Origin: an uncultured Collinsella sp.
GTDB taxonomy: Bacteria > Actinomycetota > Coriobacteriia > Coriobacteriales > Coriobacteriaceae
Assembly: GCA_902464035.1 (NCBI GenBank)
Contig: CABQHT010000027.1
Location: 1-24,653 of the forward strand
Direction: 5' to 3'
Length of the DNA: 24,653 bases
Shown: one piece after another, positions 8,525-17,055 of the stretch
How positions within the stretch are numbered: the first letter of the stretch is position 1
Layout: the number at the start of each line of letters is the position of its first letter
Translations under genes and position numbers: made by a program
The notes under the pieces: generated by a model
The model's database searches: none
Told to the model about the DNA's origin: nothing
What the model saw: the letters and a program-made list of their open reading frames with translations, nothing else

Positions 8525-11500
8525 CTAGAAGTTGTAGGTGACTACTTGAGGTTCGGCGGGTTCGACGAAGATGGTTGGATCGGCCTGTTCCACGCGGACG
8601 AACTTGACGGTCACGGCCTCAAAGCCCGCCTTGTGCAGAACGTCAGCGTAAACGCGCGCCTGCAGGGCGTGCTTCTCCTGCAGCTGTTCCGGCGTCTCGT
8701 CCGGTGTGCCGCCCGTCTTGTAGTCGATGACCAGCGCGCGTGACGAATCCGCCGGGTTCGTCGCCAAAGCGTCGATGGCGCCTTCGGCATATGCACCGTA
8801 GCGAGCGATGTCCTCGTCCTCGCAGCCCAGCGAGAAGAACGGTACCTCGGCGCGGACACACGGCCACGCGAGCAGCTCGGCACGGACCGACGACCTGAGC
8901 CAGCGGTCCAGGGCAACGTCGAAGCGTTCGCGCTGCTCCGGCGTCAGGCACCACAGGCGCGCCAGCGCATCGGCACGCTCGGCGGGCAGCTCATCGGCAC
9001 CCATCTCGATCAGCCACTGGCAGGCGGCATGGAACGCCGAGCCCAGCGCCATGGGGTTGCCGGCGGGCTCAACGGCGGCCACGCCTGCATCCGTCATCTC
9101 GGAACCATCCGACTCCGCATCATCGCCAGCCTCGTCCATGGGCACATGCGCCTCGGCGGCTCGGTCCTCGGACTCGGCATGCAGCGCCGCGGCAATTGAC
9201 GAGTAGCTGTACGAATCGCGCGCCGGATACGGGCAGGTGCCCATGCGCACGCCCACCGCCTGGGGATACACGAGCTCAAACGCATCGGGCTCGGGGTCGG
9301 CAGGACCGGGTGCGGTTGCGCGGGCACCCGCACCGGCACCCTCCGTTTCCGCATCACCGCGGACAAGCCTTCCCTCGGCATCCAGCGAAGCGTTAGCCTC
9401 AAACGCCTGCTCGCCAAAGGTAAAATTTGCCAGCGAGATAAGCTCATAGTCGCCCGGCTGGGAATTGTCGAACACCAAGTGGTCGGCATCGAGCTGCGGC
9501 ATACCCAGGCCCTGGCCAGGCAGAATACGGCGCAGCACGTCATAGATCAGGTCGGACTCGACGTCGAAAGACGGCGCCGGCACCTTACCGCGGCTCACGG
9601 CGACGTCCATCGCCAGAATCACCAGCTCGCGCGCACGCGTCATGGCGACGTAGAGCAAGCGGGCCCGCTCCTCGAGCGAAAGTTGCAGGTCGTCGTTGCG
9701 CAGGCGCACAAATGCCTCGGCGGGAGAACCCGTCGCACAGACGTCGTCCATAAGTTCCGGCGAAAGCCACAGCGACGTACCCTTGCCCTTAAATGCGTGC
9801 TCAAACTGCTTTTTGACGTCGTCACCCTTGACGAACGTGCCGTCCGCGAGTTTAACGCCATCGAAGCGTGCCGGCAGCGCCACAACCTGCGCGCCGCCCT
9901 CGACACGCCCCATCTGGGCGGCTCCGGTCGACTTACGTACGCCAAAGCACTCGGAAACCGCCACGACCGGATATTCCAGACCCTTGGACGCATGCACCGT
10001 CATGATGCGCACCGCGCCGTTGCCCTCCTCGTTGAGCGCGCCCGGCGCTTCCTTACCCGCCAAGAAGCGGTCGAAGGCAAGCGCAATGGAGCGCGGCGAG
10101 TTGCCGAACTCGGCCTCTGCCTCGGCCACGGCATCGAGCGCCTTGAGCACGTTTGCGGCGATGGCCTTGCCCTCGGGGCCGCGCTGCGCCAGGCGCACAA
10201 ACCAGCCCGAGGCGTTGACCACATCGCGAGCGATAACGGCAAACGAATCGCGGCCTACGCGACGGAACGCATAGCGCAGTACTTCGCGGGCACGCGTCAC
10301 CAGTGGCAGATTCTGCAGGCCGGGCACGTCGTAGTCGCTCATAATACCCGCATCGATATTGCGGCGCGAGGTCTCCCCCGTCTGCTCGTCGAGCTTGGTC
10401 GCCAGCGCCAAGAACTCCTGGGCACCGAGCGCAAACATCGGCGAGGCCAGCAGCGGCATAAGGCCCTGTGCCGTATCTGCCGGGTTGGCAAGCGCGCACA
10501 CCAGGGCGCGAATCGCCTGTACCTCGGCAGCCTGGGCAAAGACCGAGCCGCCCGCGATGACGCAGTCGAGTCCCTGGTCGCGGAACGCCTGGGCATAGAC
10601 GTCGGCATTGGTCATGCGGCCCAGCAGCAACACCATATCGCCCTGAGGCTGCCCCGCCTTGACGAGCGCATGGAACCGCTCGGCAATTGCACGGGCCTTG
10701 GCCTGCGTGCGCTCCTGCGTACTGCCGCCAGCAACGAGCAGCGCCTGTCGGCGCGAAGCCTTAGCCCTGAGCTTGTCTTCGCGCTCATCGCTCGGCTCAA
10801 GATCCAAAAAGCCCTGCATCAAACCACCGGTGTCGCCGTCAAAGACACGCGCCACGTAGCGCAGGACCTCGTCGTGACTGCGGAAGTTGCGCACGAGTTT
10901 GACGAGCTCGCCGGCGGATGCCCCGGACGAAGCCGGTGCCCCGGACGCAGCGAGGACGGAGCCCGGGGTTCCGGCAGCCACCGCCGCGCCCGAAGCGCCC
11001 ACCTTGCGCTCCTGGCGGCGGAAGACCTCGACCTCGGCACCACGGAAGCGATAGATCGACTGCTGCGCGTCGCCCACCGTGCACAGCGCACGCTCGCCCG
11101 CACCCGTCAGGTAGCGAATCAGATCGACCTGCATCTGATCGGTGTCCTGGAACTCATCAATCATGACCATCTTAAAGCGGCCCTCGTAGGCAGCTCGGAT
11201 GGCGGGATAATCGCGCAGCGCCTCGTATGCCATGCGCAGCAGATCGTTGTTATCGAGCGCGGACTGGTCGGCCTTGAGCGCGCGGTACTCCGCCTCTACG
11301 GCACGGGCGAGCCCCGTCAGCGCATCGAGCGCCTGATCGCCGCAAGCCAGCACAATGTTGACAAACGTGTCGGCAGCCTCTGCCTTGAGCAGCTCGACAT
11401 TCTCCTTGGGGAACATCTTGCTCGCACGCGGCATGCTGCACGACATCATGAGCCGCGCTACATCCGCCATGGTCTTGTCGCTCGCCTCGAACGCGTCGAT

Positions 11501-12196
11501 GGCATCGAGCGCCACCTGCGCCTTCTCGGTCGCGGCCTTGCTCGCGCCGAGCGCCGCACGATAGGCATCGGCAAGTGCCGAGGTATCGGAGCGTCCGCGA
11601 AGCACGCACACGTCGTCCATACCACCCGGCAGCTGGCTGGACAGCTCCAGCAGGTCGCGCACCAAGCCCTTGATGGTAGTTCCGCCACCAAAGGGACCGC
11701 CCTCGCCCGCCATGGGATACCAGGCATAGAGGGTTTTGAGCGAAGCGGCGAGCTCGGGAGCGGCGTCGGGCGCCGTCGCACGGCCCAGCACATGCTCGAC
11801 AGCCTGGTCCATGAGCTCATCGGTATCGGTGAGCACCGTAAATTCGGGGTCGATGCCCAGCTCCAGCGCATGCGCGCGCAGGATACGCGAACACATGCCG
11901 TGGATGGTCGAAATCCAGGCATCGTCAACCGTCAGGGCTTCCTCGTCCATGTCCTCTTCGATAAGCGCACGGCGCACGCGGTCGCGGATCTCGGCCGCGG
12001 CGTCCTTGGTAAAAGTAATGGCGAGCACCTGGTCCAGATGCTCAACGAACGGACCGGATTCGGGCGAGAGTGCGTAGACGATGCGGCGCGTAAGGGTGAA
12101 GGTCTTGCCCGAACCGGCGCCCGCCGAGACAAACAGCGGGCGGTCGAGCGTTTTGACAACTTGCAGCTGTTGCGGCATCAAAGTCGAAAGATCCAT
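8525..12196 (-). CDS. addA: UvrD-family helicase-nuclease, AddA subunit
   Basis: This 1223-residue protein has superfamily 1A helicase motifs in order: SAGAGSGKT (residues 24-32), ITFTKDAAAEIRDRV, ISTIHGMCSRI, MIDEFQDTD near 347, GDAQQSIYRFRG near 378, NFRSHDEV, MTVHASKGLEYP near 732 and YVAMTRARE near 849. The C-terminus carries a RecB-type PD-(D/E)XK nuclease with GAIDAL and VIDYKTGG near 1155. The motor and nuclease are intact. With AddB it would resect double-strand breaks for RecA loading. An Ala/Ser/Gly-rich insert containing an 18-bp tandem duplication separates motif III from NFRS. The start is three bases after the addB stop, and its GGAGGG Shine-Dalgarno lies inside the addB end, so translation is probably coupled. 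AdnB-like is the alternative name. Confidence 0.9.
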   Translation of the reverse strand: MDLSTLMPQQLQVVKTLDRPLFVSAGAGSGKTFTLTRRIVYALSPESGPFVEHLDQVLAITFTKDAAAEIRDRVRRALIEEDMDEEALTVDDAWISTIHGMCSRILRAHALELGIDPEFTVLTDTDELMDQAVEHVLGRATAPDAAPELAASLKTLYAWYPMAGEGGPFGGGTTIKGLVRDLLELSSQLPGGMDDVCVLRGRSDTSALADAYRAALGASKAATEKAQVALDAIDAFEASDKTMADVARLMMSCSMPRASKMFPKENVELLKAEAADTFVNIVLACGDQALDALTGLARAVEAEYRALKADQSALDNNDLLRMAYEALRDYPAIRAAYEGRFKMVMIDEFQDTDQMQVDLIRYLTGAGERALCTVGDAQQSIYRFRGAEVEVFRRQERKVGASGAAVAAGTPGSVLAASGAPASSGASAGELVKLVRNFRSHDEVLRYVARVFDGDTGGLMQGFLDLEPSDEREDKLRAKASRRQALLVAGGSTQERTQAKARAIAERFHALVKAGQPQGDMVLLLGRMTNADVYAQAFRDQGLDCVIAGGSVFAQAAEVQAIRALVCALANPADTAQGLMPLLASPMFALGAQEFLALATKLDEQTGETSRRNIDAGIMSDYDVPGLQNLPLVTRAREVLRYAFRRVGRDSFAVIARDVVNASGWFVRLAQRGPEGKAIAANVLKALDAVAEAEAEFGNSPRSIALAFDRFLAGKEAPGALNEEGNGAVRIMTVHASKGLEYPVVAVSECFGVRKSTGAAQMGRVEGGAQVVALPARFDGVKLADGTFVKGDDVKKQFEHAFKGKGTSLWLSPELMDDVCATGSPAEAFVRLRNDDLQLSLEERARLLYVAMTRARELVILAMDVAVSRGKVPAPSFDVESDLIYDVLRRILPGQGLGMPQLDADHLVFDNSQPGDYELISLANFTFGEQAFEANASLDAEGRLVRGDAETEGAGAGARATAPGPADPEPDAFELVYPQAVGVRMGTCPYPARDSYSYSSIAAALHAESEDRAAEAHVPMDEAGDDAESDGSEMTDAGVAAVEPAGNPMALGSAFHAACQWLIEMGADELPAERADALARLWCLTPEQRERFDVALDRWLRSSVRAELLAWPCVRAEVPFFSLGCEDEDIARYGAYAEGAIDALATNPADSSRALVIDYKTGGTPDETPEQLQEKHALQARVYADVLHKAGFEAVTVKFVRVEQADPTIFVEPAEPQVVTYNF
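10921..10956. repeat. 18-bp tandem duplication inside addA
   Basis: Two adjacent 18-bp units begin ccccggacga and ccccggacgc and differ at a few bases. In the coding frame each adds six residues of an Ala-Ser-Gly-rich linker (AASGAP, ASSGAS). The multiple-of-three unit keeps the frame, and the linker lies between helicase motifs, where length change is probably tolerated. Confidence 0.75.
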
Positions 12197-12199
12197 GGT

Positions 12200-15100
12200 C
12201 TACACGTCCCTCCTTACAAACGTTCCTTCGTGGTTATACGAACAGCGCGCGTGCGCTGCCTGCGGCGATGTCGGATCGACGGCAGCCACGACGCCCGCCT
12301 CGAGCTCGCGCAGGCGCTCGGCAATTCCGGCCTCCACGCGGTCGAGCAGGGTGTCGAAGTCCATGTTGCCACCCTCGCCCGGGAAGCCTTTCTTAAGGCC
12401 CGGAATACGACCGTCGCCGCGCTCCTCCTCGAGCAGCTCGTCACTCGCGGCGCCGCGCAGCGCCGGCTTGCCGCCCTTGGTCGAAAAGTAGAGCGCGGCG
12501 CGCGTGTTCAAGTCCAGCGCCCGCCGCATGGCCTGCGCGTAGATGAGCGTCTGGGTATGCGGCGGCAACCAACGCGGGTCGTCGGCGGGCGCCGCGCCCG
12601 TCTTCTCATCGAACACCGTGGGGTCGGCGAGCTTATATTCCTCGACGCCCGAACGATGCTTGTAGTCGATCACCACGGCACGGTTCTCGGCATCCACGTC
12701 CACGCGGTCGATGCGCCCGCCGAGCGGCCAGCCGGCATACTCGACCTTAAGCTCGTTAAACGCAAACTCCAGATAGCGCGGGGCAAAGGGCGCAAGCGCC
12801 TCGGACTCATAGGCGAGCACGCCCTCCAGCTGCGGCAAGATCTCGGCCACCTGGCGCTCCTCCACCGGAGAAAGCGGCACGAGCGGGCCCTCGGTACCGC
12901 GCTTGCCGGCGTGCTCGGTCAGGGTCTCGTCGAAGACCTCGCGCAGCAGCTCCTGTGCGCGCGGAAGGTTCACGGGCGTCACGCGTTCCATGCCCTCCTG
13001 CGGCAGGCGAGTATGCAGGTGCTCCAGCACGTCGTGGACAAAGTTGCCCTTCTCCATGTTGCCAAAGCCCGCATCGATAGACTGGGGTTTTACGCGATAG
13101 GACACAAACCAGCACAGCGGGCAGGTGGAATAGGCCTCGATCTGCGAGGCGGACGTTAAACGCGGCACGAGCGGCGCATCCTCGCCCTCACCATCGCGGC
13201 GGCGCAAAACCAGATACGGCACAGCCTCGGCGCTCAGATGCTGAGGGGCTTCGCATGCGACCCGCTTGCGCTCGAGCCCTTCGCCGGCGGCGGGGTCGAA
13301 GTCCCTCACGATCTCGCCCTCGCCCACGCACGTGGCCTTGGCGGTGCCAGCGGCCTTGGCGGCGCCAGCGGCCTCGGCGTCGTCAGCGGCCTTGGCGCGC
13401 GCCCGCAACTCAGTCCACACGGCCGCCGGATAGCACTCGCGCGCCTGCCGATCGTGGGTCACGCGGGAAAGCACAACGGGGCCGCGCGCAGCCTGCATCG
13501 CACGGCCAAAACGCACGCGCAGCAGGGCCGCGGGTTCAAGCGTCACGCCGTCGCGACCCAACTCTTCCGTCAACGTGGCCAACGGGCCCTCCTCATGCGA
13601 GAGCGGATAGCTGTCCAGGTCGACATCGGCAAACAGCACCGCATCGTAGCTGTTGGGACGCAGCGCTGCCGCATCGGCAAGCGACACAAAGCGCACCTGG
13701 GCGCGCGGTATGCGGTCGACCTCGTAGGTCTCGTAATCGTAAGCGGTACTGCGCTTATCCACCTTGGTGCGGACGCCATCGAGCACGGGCACGGTCGCCG
13801 CCTGCGACACATCGAGCGCGCGGGCGTCATTCATAAGGATGTCGATGGCATGGCGCAGCAAGGCGGTCTCGGCCTGACGACGGGCCTGACCGTCAAGGCC
13901 GCCCAGGGCGCGATCGGGCAGTGCCTCGGCAACCGCGAGCATGGCCTTGAGTGCCGTCACGGGCTTGTCACGCCATAGCGCCTGGAACACATCCGAGACC
14001 ACGCACGGCACGTTCTTAAACCAGTTCTGGTCGCTGGCCGCTTTACGCGCGCCCCTCACCTGGCCCTGCACGCTCTGTAGCAGGCTCTTCACGCCCGCAA
14101 TGGTCTTGCTGCGCGACAGGCGCATGTTCTTATCGAAGGTTCGCGCGCTGGCGGCGTCGGCACCCGAAAACGGGCTGTAGATCCAGTCGGTAAGCTCCGG
14201 GGCGGTCCACCACTCGATCTTGGAAGCATTGCCCTCGTCGGCAGCCTTCATGCGCTCTATCAGATCGGCGAGCGCCGTGAACTGCCTGCCCGCGATGGAT
14301 TGGGAAAACGCCGTGAACTCGGTTGTCTCGGCCGCAATGTGGCGCGCCGCCAAACGGGCGGTAAGCTCGCCGAACAACTGGGGTGCCTGAGCGGACACCA
14401 CGAGCACGCGCGCAGGATCGGCCGGCGCTGCAGCGTCATCGTGCGGCACGGCGCCCTCGCGCGCCTTTACCAACTTATCAATAGCATTCGCATAGGCATA
14501 GGCACGGGCATGGGGACCGGCCACCTCTAGAAAGGCAGGCTGGGCGGCGGGCTTAAACGCAACAGCATCCTCCCCCAGCGGCGCGACCTCAAACAGCACG
14601 CCGCGGGCATCAAAGGCCGCAGCAAGTTCCTCACGCATTGCCGCCTGCTCGCGGGCGAGCAGCACGACGACCTCTCCCCCGCCATTCGCCACGGCAGACA
14701 GCAGCTCAAGCAGGCCATGCGCAAACGACGTGACGCCGCGCACGAACACCGCGCGGGCGCAGGTTGGCAGATTGTCGGCCAAGGCACCGGCCATCATGTC
14801 AGCCGCCTCGCAGGGCTCGACCATATCTCGACGGTCCAAACCGCGCGCATAGGCGCACAAAAGTTCAAACACGCGAGCCTCGGCGTCGCTTTTGGGCTTG
14901 GGCTTGCAAACGTTGTCGCAGCAACGCTCGGCACCTGTCCCTGCCACACCCGGCAGCACATCGCGAGCCATACGCGCGAGCATACGCACCGTGCCCTGGC
15001 TGCGCGAAAGCGGCTGCAGGTCGGCGTCGTCGAGGCGCGCTACCATGTCCGAAAACAGCATCTGGCGCTGCAGGTTGTCGACGAAACCGCGCCCGTCGCC

Positions 15101-15322
15101 CAAAAGCTCCCAAAGCGAGCGAAGCCACGATGTAGGCGTCTTGTAGTCAATACCCAGCGAAACGCCGGCTTCCGCCGCATCATGACGGCACAGGTCGAGC
15201 TCGGCAAACGTTGGCGCCAGCAGCACGGCACGCCCGTGGCGGGCAATAAGGTCGGCAAGCAGCGCCGCCTCGGCATCGCTCAAATCCGCGCCGGCGTTGG
15301 TGGTATAGATTCGAACAGGCAT
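12200..15322 (-). CDS. addB: PD-(D/E)XK nuclease, AddB-like subunit
   Basis: This 1040-residue protein is encoded directly upstream of addA, as in classical addB-addA operons. The N-terminus lacks a GxxGxGKT Walker A: the expected region reads TTNAGADLSDAE, so a working motor is unlikely. The C-terminal nuclease domain is clear: SASQIEAYSTCPLCWF near 735, GGRIDRVDVD near 867 and VIDYKHRSG near 881, followed by a conserved Gln-Tyr segment (TQTLIYAQAMR). The usual AddB iron-sulfur set is one Cys before the nuclease and a CxxCx5C after it. Here CPLC has two, but only Cys1027 (ARCSYNHEG) is found at the C-terminus, so the cluster looks incomplete. Four 18-bp units encode an Ala/Lys-rich linker near residues 640-663. 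GGAGG lies three bases before the ATG, which is close. Confidence 0.82.
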   Translation of the reverse strand: MPVRIYTTNAGADLSDAEAALLADLIARHGRAVLLAPTFAELDLCRHDAAEAGVSLGIDYKTPTSWLRSLWELLGDGRGFVDNLQRQMLFSDMVARLDDADLQPLSRSQGTVRMLARMARDVLPGVAGTGAERCCDNVCKPKPKSDAEARVFELLCAYARGLDRRDMVEPCEAADMMAGALADNLPTCARAVFVRGVTSFAHGLLELLSAVANGGGEVVVLLAREQAAMREELAAAFDARGVLFEVAPLGEDAVAFKPAAQPAFLEVAGPHARAYAYANAIDKLVKAREGAVPHDDAAAPADPARVLVVSAQAPQLFGELTARLAARHIAAETTEFTAFSQSIAGRQFTALADLIERMKAADEGNASKIEWWTAPELTDWIYSPFSGADAASARTFDKNMRLSRSKTIAGVKSLLQSVQGQVRGARKAASDQNWFKNVPCVVSDVFQALWRDKPVTALKAMLAVAEALPDRALGGLDGQARRQAETALLRHAIDILMNDARALDVSQAATVPVLDGVRTKVDKRSTAYDYETYEVDRIPRAQVRFVSLADAAALRPNSYDAVLFADVDLDSYPLSHEEGPLATLTEELGRDGVTLEPAALLRVRFGRAMQAARGPVVLSRVTHDRQARECYPAAVWTELRARAKAADDAEAAGAAKAAGTAKATCVGEGEIVRDFDPAAGEGLERKRVACEAPQHLSAEAVPYLVLRRRDGEGEDAPLVPRLTSASQIEAYSTCPLCWFVSYRVKPQSIDAGFGNMEKGNFVHDVLEHLHTRLPQEGMERVTPVNLPRAQELLREVFDETLTEHAGKRGTEGPLVPLSPVEERQVAEILPQLEGVLAYESEALAPFAPRYLEFAFNELKVEYAGWPLGGRIDRVDVDAENRAVVIDYKHRSGVEEYKLADPTVFDEKTGAAPADDPRWLPPHTQTLIYAQAMRRALDLNTRAALYFSTKGGKPALRGAASDELLEEERGDGRIPGLKKGFPGEGGNMDFDTLLDRVEAGIAERLRELEAGVVAAVDPTSPQAAHARCSYNHEGTFVRRDV
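13331..13402. repeat. Four-unit 18-bp tandem repeat inside addB
   Basis: Four consecutive 18-bp units (13331-13348, 13349-13366, 13367-13384, 13385-13402) follow the pattern agcggccttggcggcgcc with a few differences each. On the coding strand they give hexapeptides such as GAAKAA, GTAKAT and DDAEAA. This is a frame-preserving, possibly length-variable linker. Confidence 0.8.
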
Positions 15323-15398
15323 GGTCCTCCACTCAAACCGTTCGCAATATTCAATGCTTCCATCCTACCCGCCCGCGCGGACAACATGGCCCCACACC

Positions 15399-15424
15399 AA
15401 AAAACCGCCCCCGGAGGGACGGTT
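15399..15424 (-). terminator. Intrinsic terminator of the yerC-like gene
   Basis: On the minus strand ACCGTCCC pairs with GGGGCGGT (one G-U) across a four-base loop and runs into TTTTTT. It lies just after the YerC-like stop and before addB, so addB needs its own promoter or read-through. Confidence 0.85.
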
Positions 15425-15451
15425 CTGTGCAATTCGTTTTTTGCCGCTGGC

Positions 15452-15751
15452 CTACTCGCCATCCTCCAGTTTGATGAGGATCTTGCGATAGCCGCCGTAC
15501 TCGCCGTTGAGCGCCTTGGACACGCGGCTCACCGTGGTGGACGAAGCGCCGGTGCGGGCCTGAACCTCAACATAGGGCTCGCCCTCATCCAGATAACGCG
15601 CGACCTGCAGGCGCTGCGATAAATCGCAAATCTCGCGCGGCGTGCAGATATCGGTTAAAAACGCTTGGATATCGTTCTCGTCGTCCAAAAGACTAAATGC
15701 GTGGACCAGCTGCTTGACATCAGGCTTGTCAAACATGTTCTCGATATTCAT
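15452..15751 (-). CDS. YerC/YecD-type TrpR-related DNA-binding protein
   Basis: This 99-residue protein belongs to the small TrpR-like family often called YerC/YecD. The characteristic order is visible: an N-terminal helical segment (VKQLVHAFSLLDDENDIQAF), TPREICDLSQRLQVARYLDEG, and a helix-turn-helix (YVEVQARTGASSTTVSRVSKAL, about residues 60-81) followed by NGEYGGYRKIL. Length equals the family norm. The family is predicted to repress transcription; its ligand and targets are not known from sequence. The start at 15751 has only a weak GGTGA ahead of it. It is monocistronic: a strong terminator follows, and the upstream gene is divergent. The long leader carries two GGGCAT...GCCCGT hairpins that could be autoregulatory sites. 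Confidence 0.88.
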   Translation of the reverse strand: MNIENMFDKPDVKQLVHAFSLLDDENDIQAFLTDICTPREICDLSQRLQVARYLDEGEPYVEVQARTGASSTTVSRVSKALNGEYGGYRKILIKLEDGE

Positions 15752-16076
15752 CGATCACCGCCAAACCCGCCAAAAGGCATCGAAGTTGATACTGACATCG
15801 GGCATCGTTCGCCCGTTCTATGCAATAAAACTAATGCATGGGGCATTTGCCCGTAGCAGTGTAGCACACCACTAAACTAAAGCGACAAGACTCTCTGCCA
15901 GCGGCACGTTTTTTAGGACGAACGCCGTTTAGAAACCGAATGCGCACGTAAGCTCCACGAATATTTGAGACAATGGGCGCCCAAACACCGCGGCGTGCCC
16001 GCGCAACCATCCAAGTCGCCGCCACCAGCCGCTTCACGCGACGCCAGCAACCCCGGCGCAAGAAAGGATTCACGCC
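15752..16076. other. Intergenic region between divergent yerC-like and holin-like genes
   Basis: No gene is supported in these 325 bases. They hold a putative minus-strand promoter for the yerC-like gene (15858-15866), a weak plus-strand -10 (GACAAT, 15969-15974, preceded by TGA) for the membrane protein gene, and two small stem-loops of similar sequence at 15799-15815 and 15841-15852. The base composition is more AT-rich than the flanking genes around 15820-15900. Confidence 0.6.
15858..15866 (-). promoter_or_regulatory. Extended -10 promoter candidate for the yerC-like gene
   Basis: TGCTACACT on the minus strand is an extended -10 (TGn plus TACACT). No convincing -35 is seen at 17 bases; TTGTCG lies 19 bases upstream. 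It predicts a leader of about 100 bases. Confidence 0.4.
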
Positions 16077-16442
16077 ATGCGCTTTATGCTTAACTGGCTC
16101 TTCACTTCGATCGCCATCGCGATTGCCACGTTCCTCGTCCCCGGCATCCAGCCCTTCGGTTTTGCCGAGGCCTGGGTCTGTTTCGCCTTCGTGGGACTGT
16201 TCCTGAACATCGTCGATTCGCTCGTCAAGCCGTTCCTGACGGTTATCTCGCTGCCGCTCACGATCATTACGCTGGGTATTTTTCAGCTCGTAGTCAACAG
16301 CTTTATGCTCGAGCTGGCCAGCTATCTGTCGGTCAATCTGCTGGGCGCGGGTATCTCCATCGCCAGCTTTGGATCGGCCTTTATGGGCAGCATCCTGGTG
16401 TCCATCATGCGCAGCATCCTCGACGGCGTCGCAGGCGAATAG
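16077..16442 (+). CDS. Small four-helix membrane protein, phage holin superfamily IV type
   Basis: This 121-residue protein is almost entirely hydrophobic, with four predicted transmembrane segments: about residues 5-22, 28-48, 55-78 and 88-112. The segment order and NIVDSLVKPFLTVISLPLTIITLGIFQLVVNSFML match the family named mycobacterial four-TMS phage holin (Pfam Phage_holin_4_2). In chromosomes this family is widespread and usually not phage-linked; no lysis or phage gene is nearby, so a role in lysis should not be assumed. The ATG at 16077 follows AAAGGA by nine bases. It is monocistronic, converging on the Rrf2-type gene with a hairpin between the two ends. Confidence 0.9.
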   Translation: MRFMLNWLFTSIAIAIATFLVPGIQPFGFAEAWVCFAFVGLFLNIVDSLVKPFLTVISLPLTIITLGIFQLVVNSFMLELASYLSVNLLGAGISIASFGSAFMGSILVSIMRSILDGVAGE

Positions 16443-16448
16443 TCCAAT

Positions 16449-16495
16449 TGACATAAAGCGCGGGCCAACCCACCACAGGTCGACCCGCGCTGTCA
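16449..16495. terminator. Bidirectional hairpin between convergent holin-like and Rrf2-type genes
   Basis: AGCGCGGG at 16457-16464 pairs perfectly with CCCGCGCT at 16484-16491, and flanking TGACA/TGTCA pairs extend the stem around a three-base bulge. T-runs are short on both sides (TTTAT on minus, none on plus), so it may be a weak shared terminator. Confidence 0.5.
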
Positions 16496-16510
16496 CATTA
16501 CGTTAGAGCC

Positions 16511-16939
16511 CTAGATCACGTAATCGTAGCCCTCGTTGGGCGCGACAAGTTGGTCGAGCGTCACGCCGTCGAGGTAATCGTTGATGAGCTTGTCCAGGTT
16601 CTTCCACACGTCGAGCGTGGGACACTCATCCGAGCGCGAACAACCCTTGCAGTCGCCGTCCAGACAGGCAACCGGCGCCAGGCTGCCCTCGGTCAGGCGC
16701 AGGATCTCGCCCACCGTGTATTGCTCGGGCGGGCGCGTGAGCACGTAGCCGCCGCCCTTGCCACGCATGCCCGAGAGCATATTGGCGCGCACGAGCGTCG
16801 CCAGAATATTCTCGAGGTACTTCTCAGAAATACCCTGACGCGCCGCAATCTCCTTAAGCGGGATGCGGCCGGCCGCCTGATGCTCGGCCAGGTCGACCAT
16901 AACGCGCAGGGCATATCTGCCCTTCGTAGAAACCAACAT
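16511..16939 (-). CDS. Rrf2/IscR-family transcriptional regulator
   Basis: This 142-residue protein opens with the Rrf2 winged-helix signature: STKGRYALRVMVDLAEH, IPLKEIAARQGISEKYLENILATL and the wing RGKGGGYVLTRP. Four cysteines cluster in the sensor region, Cys92, Cys97, Cys100 and Cys106 (CLDGDCKGC...DEC), close to the three [2Fe-2S] ligands of IscR, so an iron-sulfur sensor is likely. The position divergent from cysK recalls CymR, the Rrf2 repressor of cysteine metabolism, but CymR lacks these cysteines. I infer control of cysK, and of itself, by Fe-S or sulfur status. The start at 16939 begins the family-typical MLVSTKGRYA; a start 36 bases upstream adds residues with no family match. 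AAAGG lies about 11 bases upstream. Confidence 0.93.
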   Translation of the reverse strand: MLVSTKGRYALRVMVDLAEHQAAGRIPLKEIAARQGISEKYLENILATLVRANMLSGMRGKGGGYVLTRPPEQYTVGEILRLTEGSLAPVACLDGDCKGCSRSDECPTLDVWKNLDKLINDYLDGVTLDQLVAPNEGYDYVI

Positions 16940-16974
16940 ATATAGTGCTGCCTTTCGGTCTTTTGTTCGAAGCA

Positions 16975-17002
16975 ATTCTAGCCGAAAAACTGGTTTTGAA
17001 AA
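16975..17002 (-). promoter_or_regulatory. Promoter candidate for the Rrf2-type gene
   Basis: On the minus strand TAGAAT (16980-16975) is a good -10, with TTTTCA (17002-16997) as a -35 at 16 bases. The palindrome GTTTTGAAAAC (16993-17003) overlaps the -35 and could be an operator. The leader would be about 30 bases. Confidence 0.5.
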
Positions 17003-17055
17003 CTCCCATTCCAGTCCAGCGTGTTAATCATCTTGCAATAAATATCTTTTTCCTA

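Noticed and set aside
9479..13159. A 1226-residue open frame on the plus strand opposite addA and addB
   Set aside because: It spans two well-recognised genes antisense, and the product is Arg/His-rich without domains. It is a codon-bias artefact.
13331..13402. Regular repeats considered as a CRISPR array
   Set aside because: Units are contiguous with no spacers, in frame within addB, and only 18 bp long.
16077..16442. Prophage remnant suggested by the holin name
   Set aside because: No endolysin, integrase or structural gene nearby; this family is common in chromosomes without phage.
15831..16496. A 221-residue minus-strand frame across the holin-like gene
   Set aside because: Highly charged, no similarity to known families, and antisense to a protein with four clear membrane segments.
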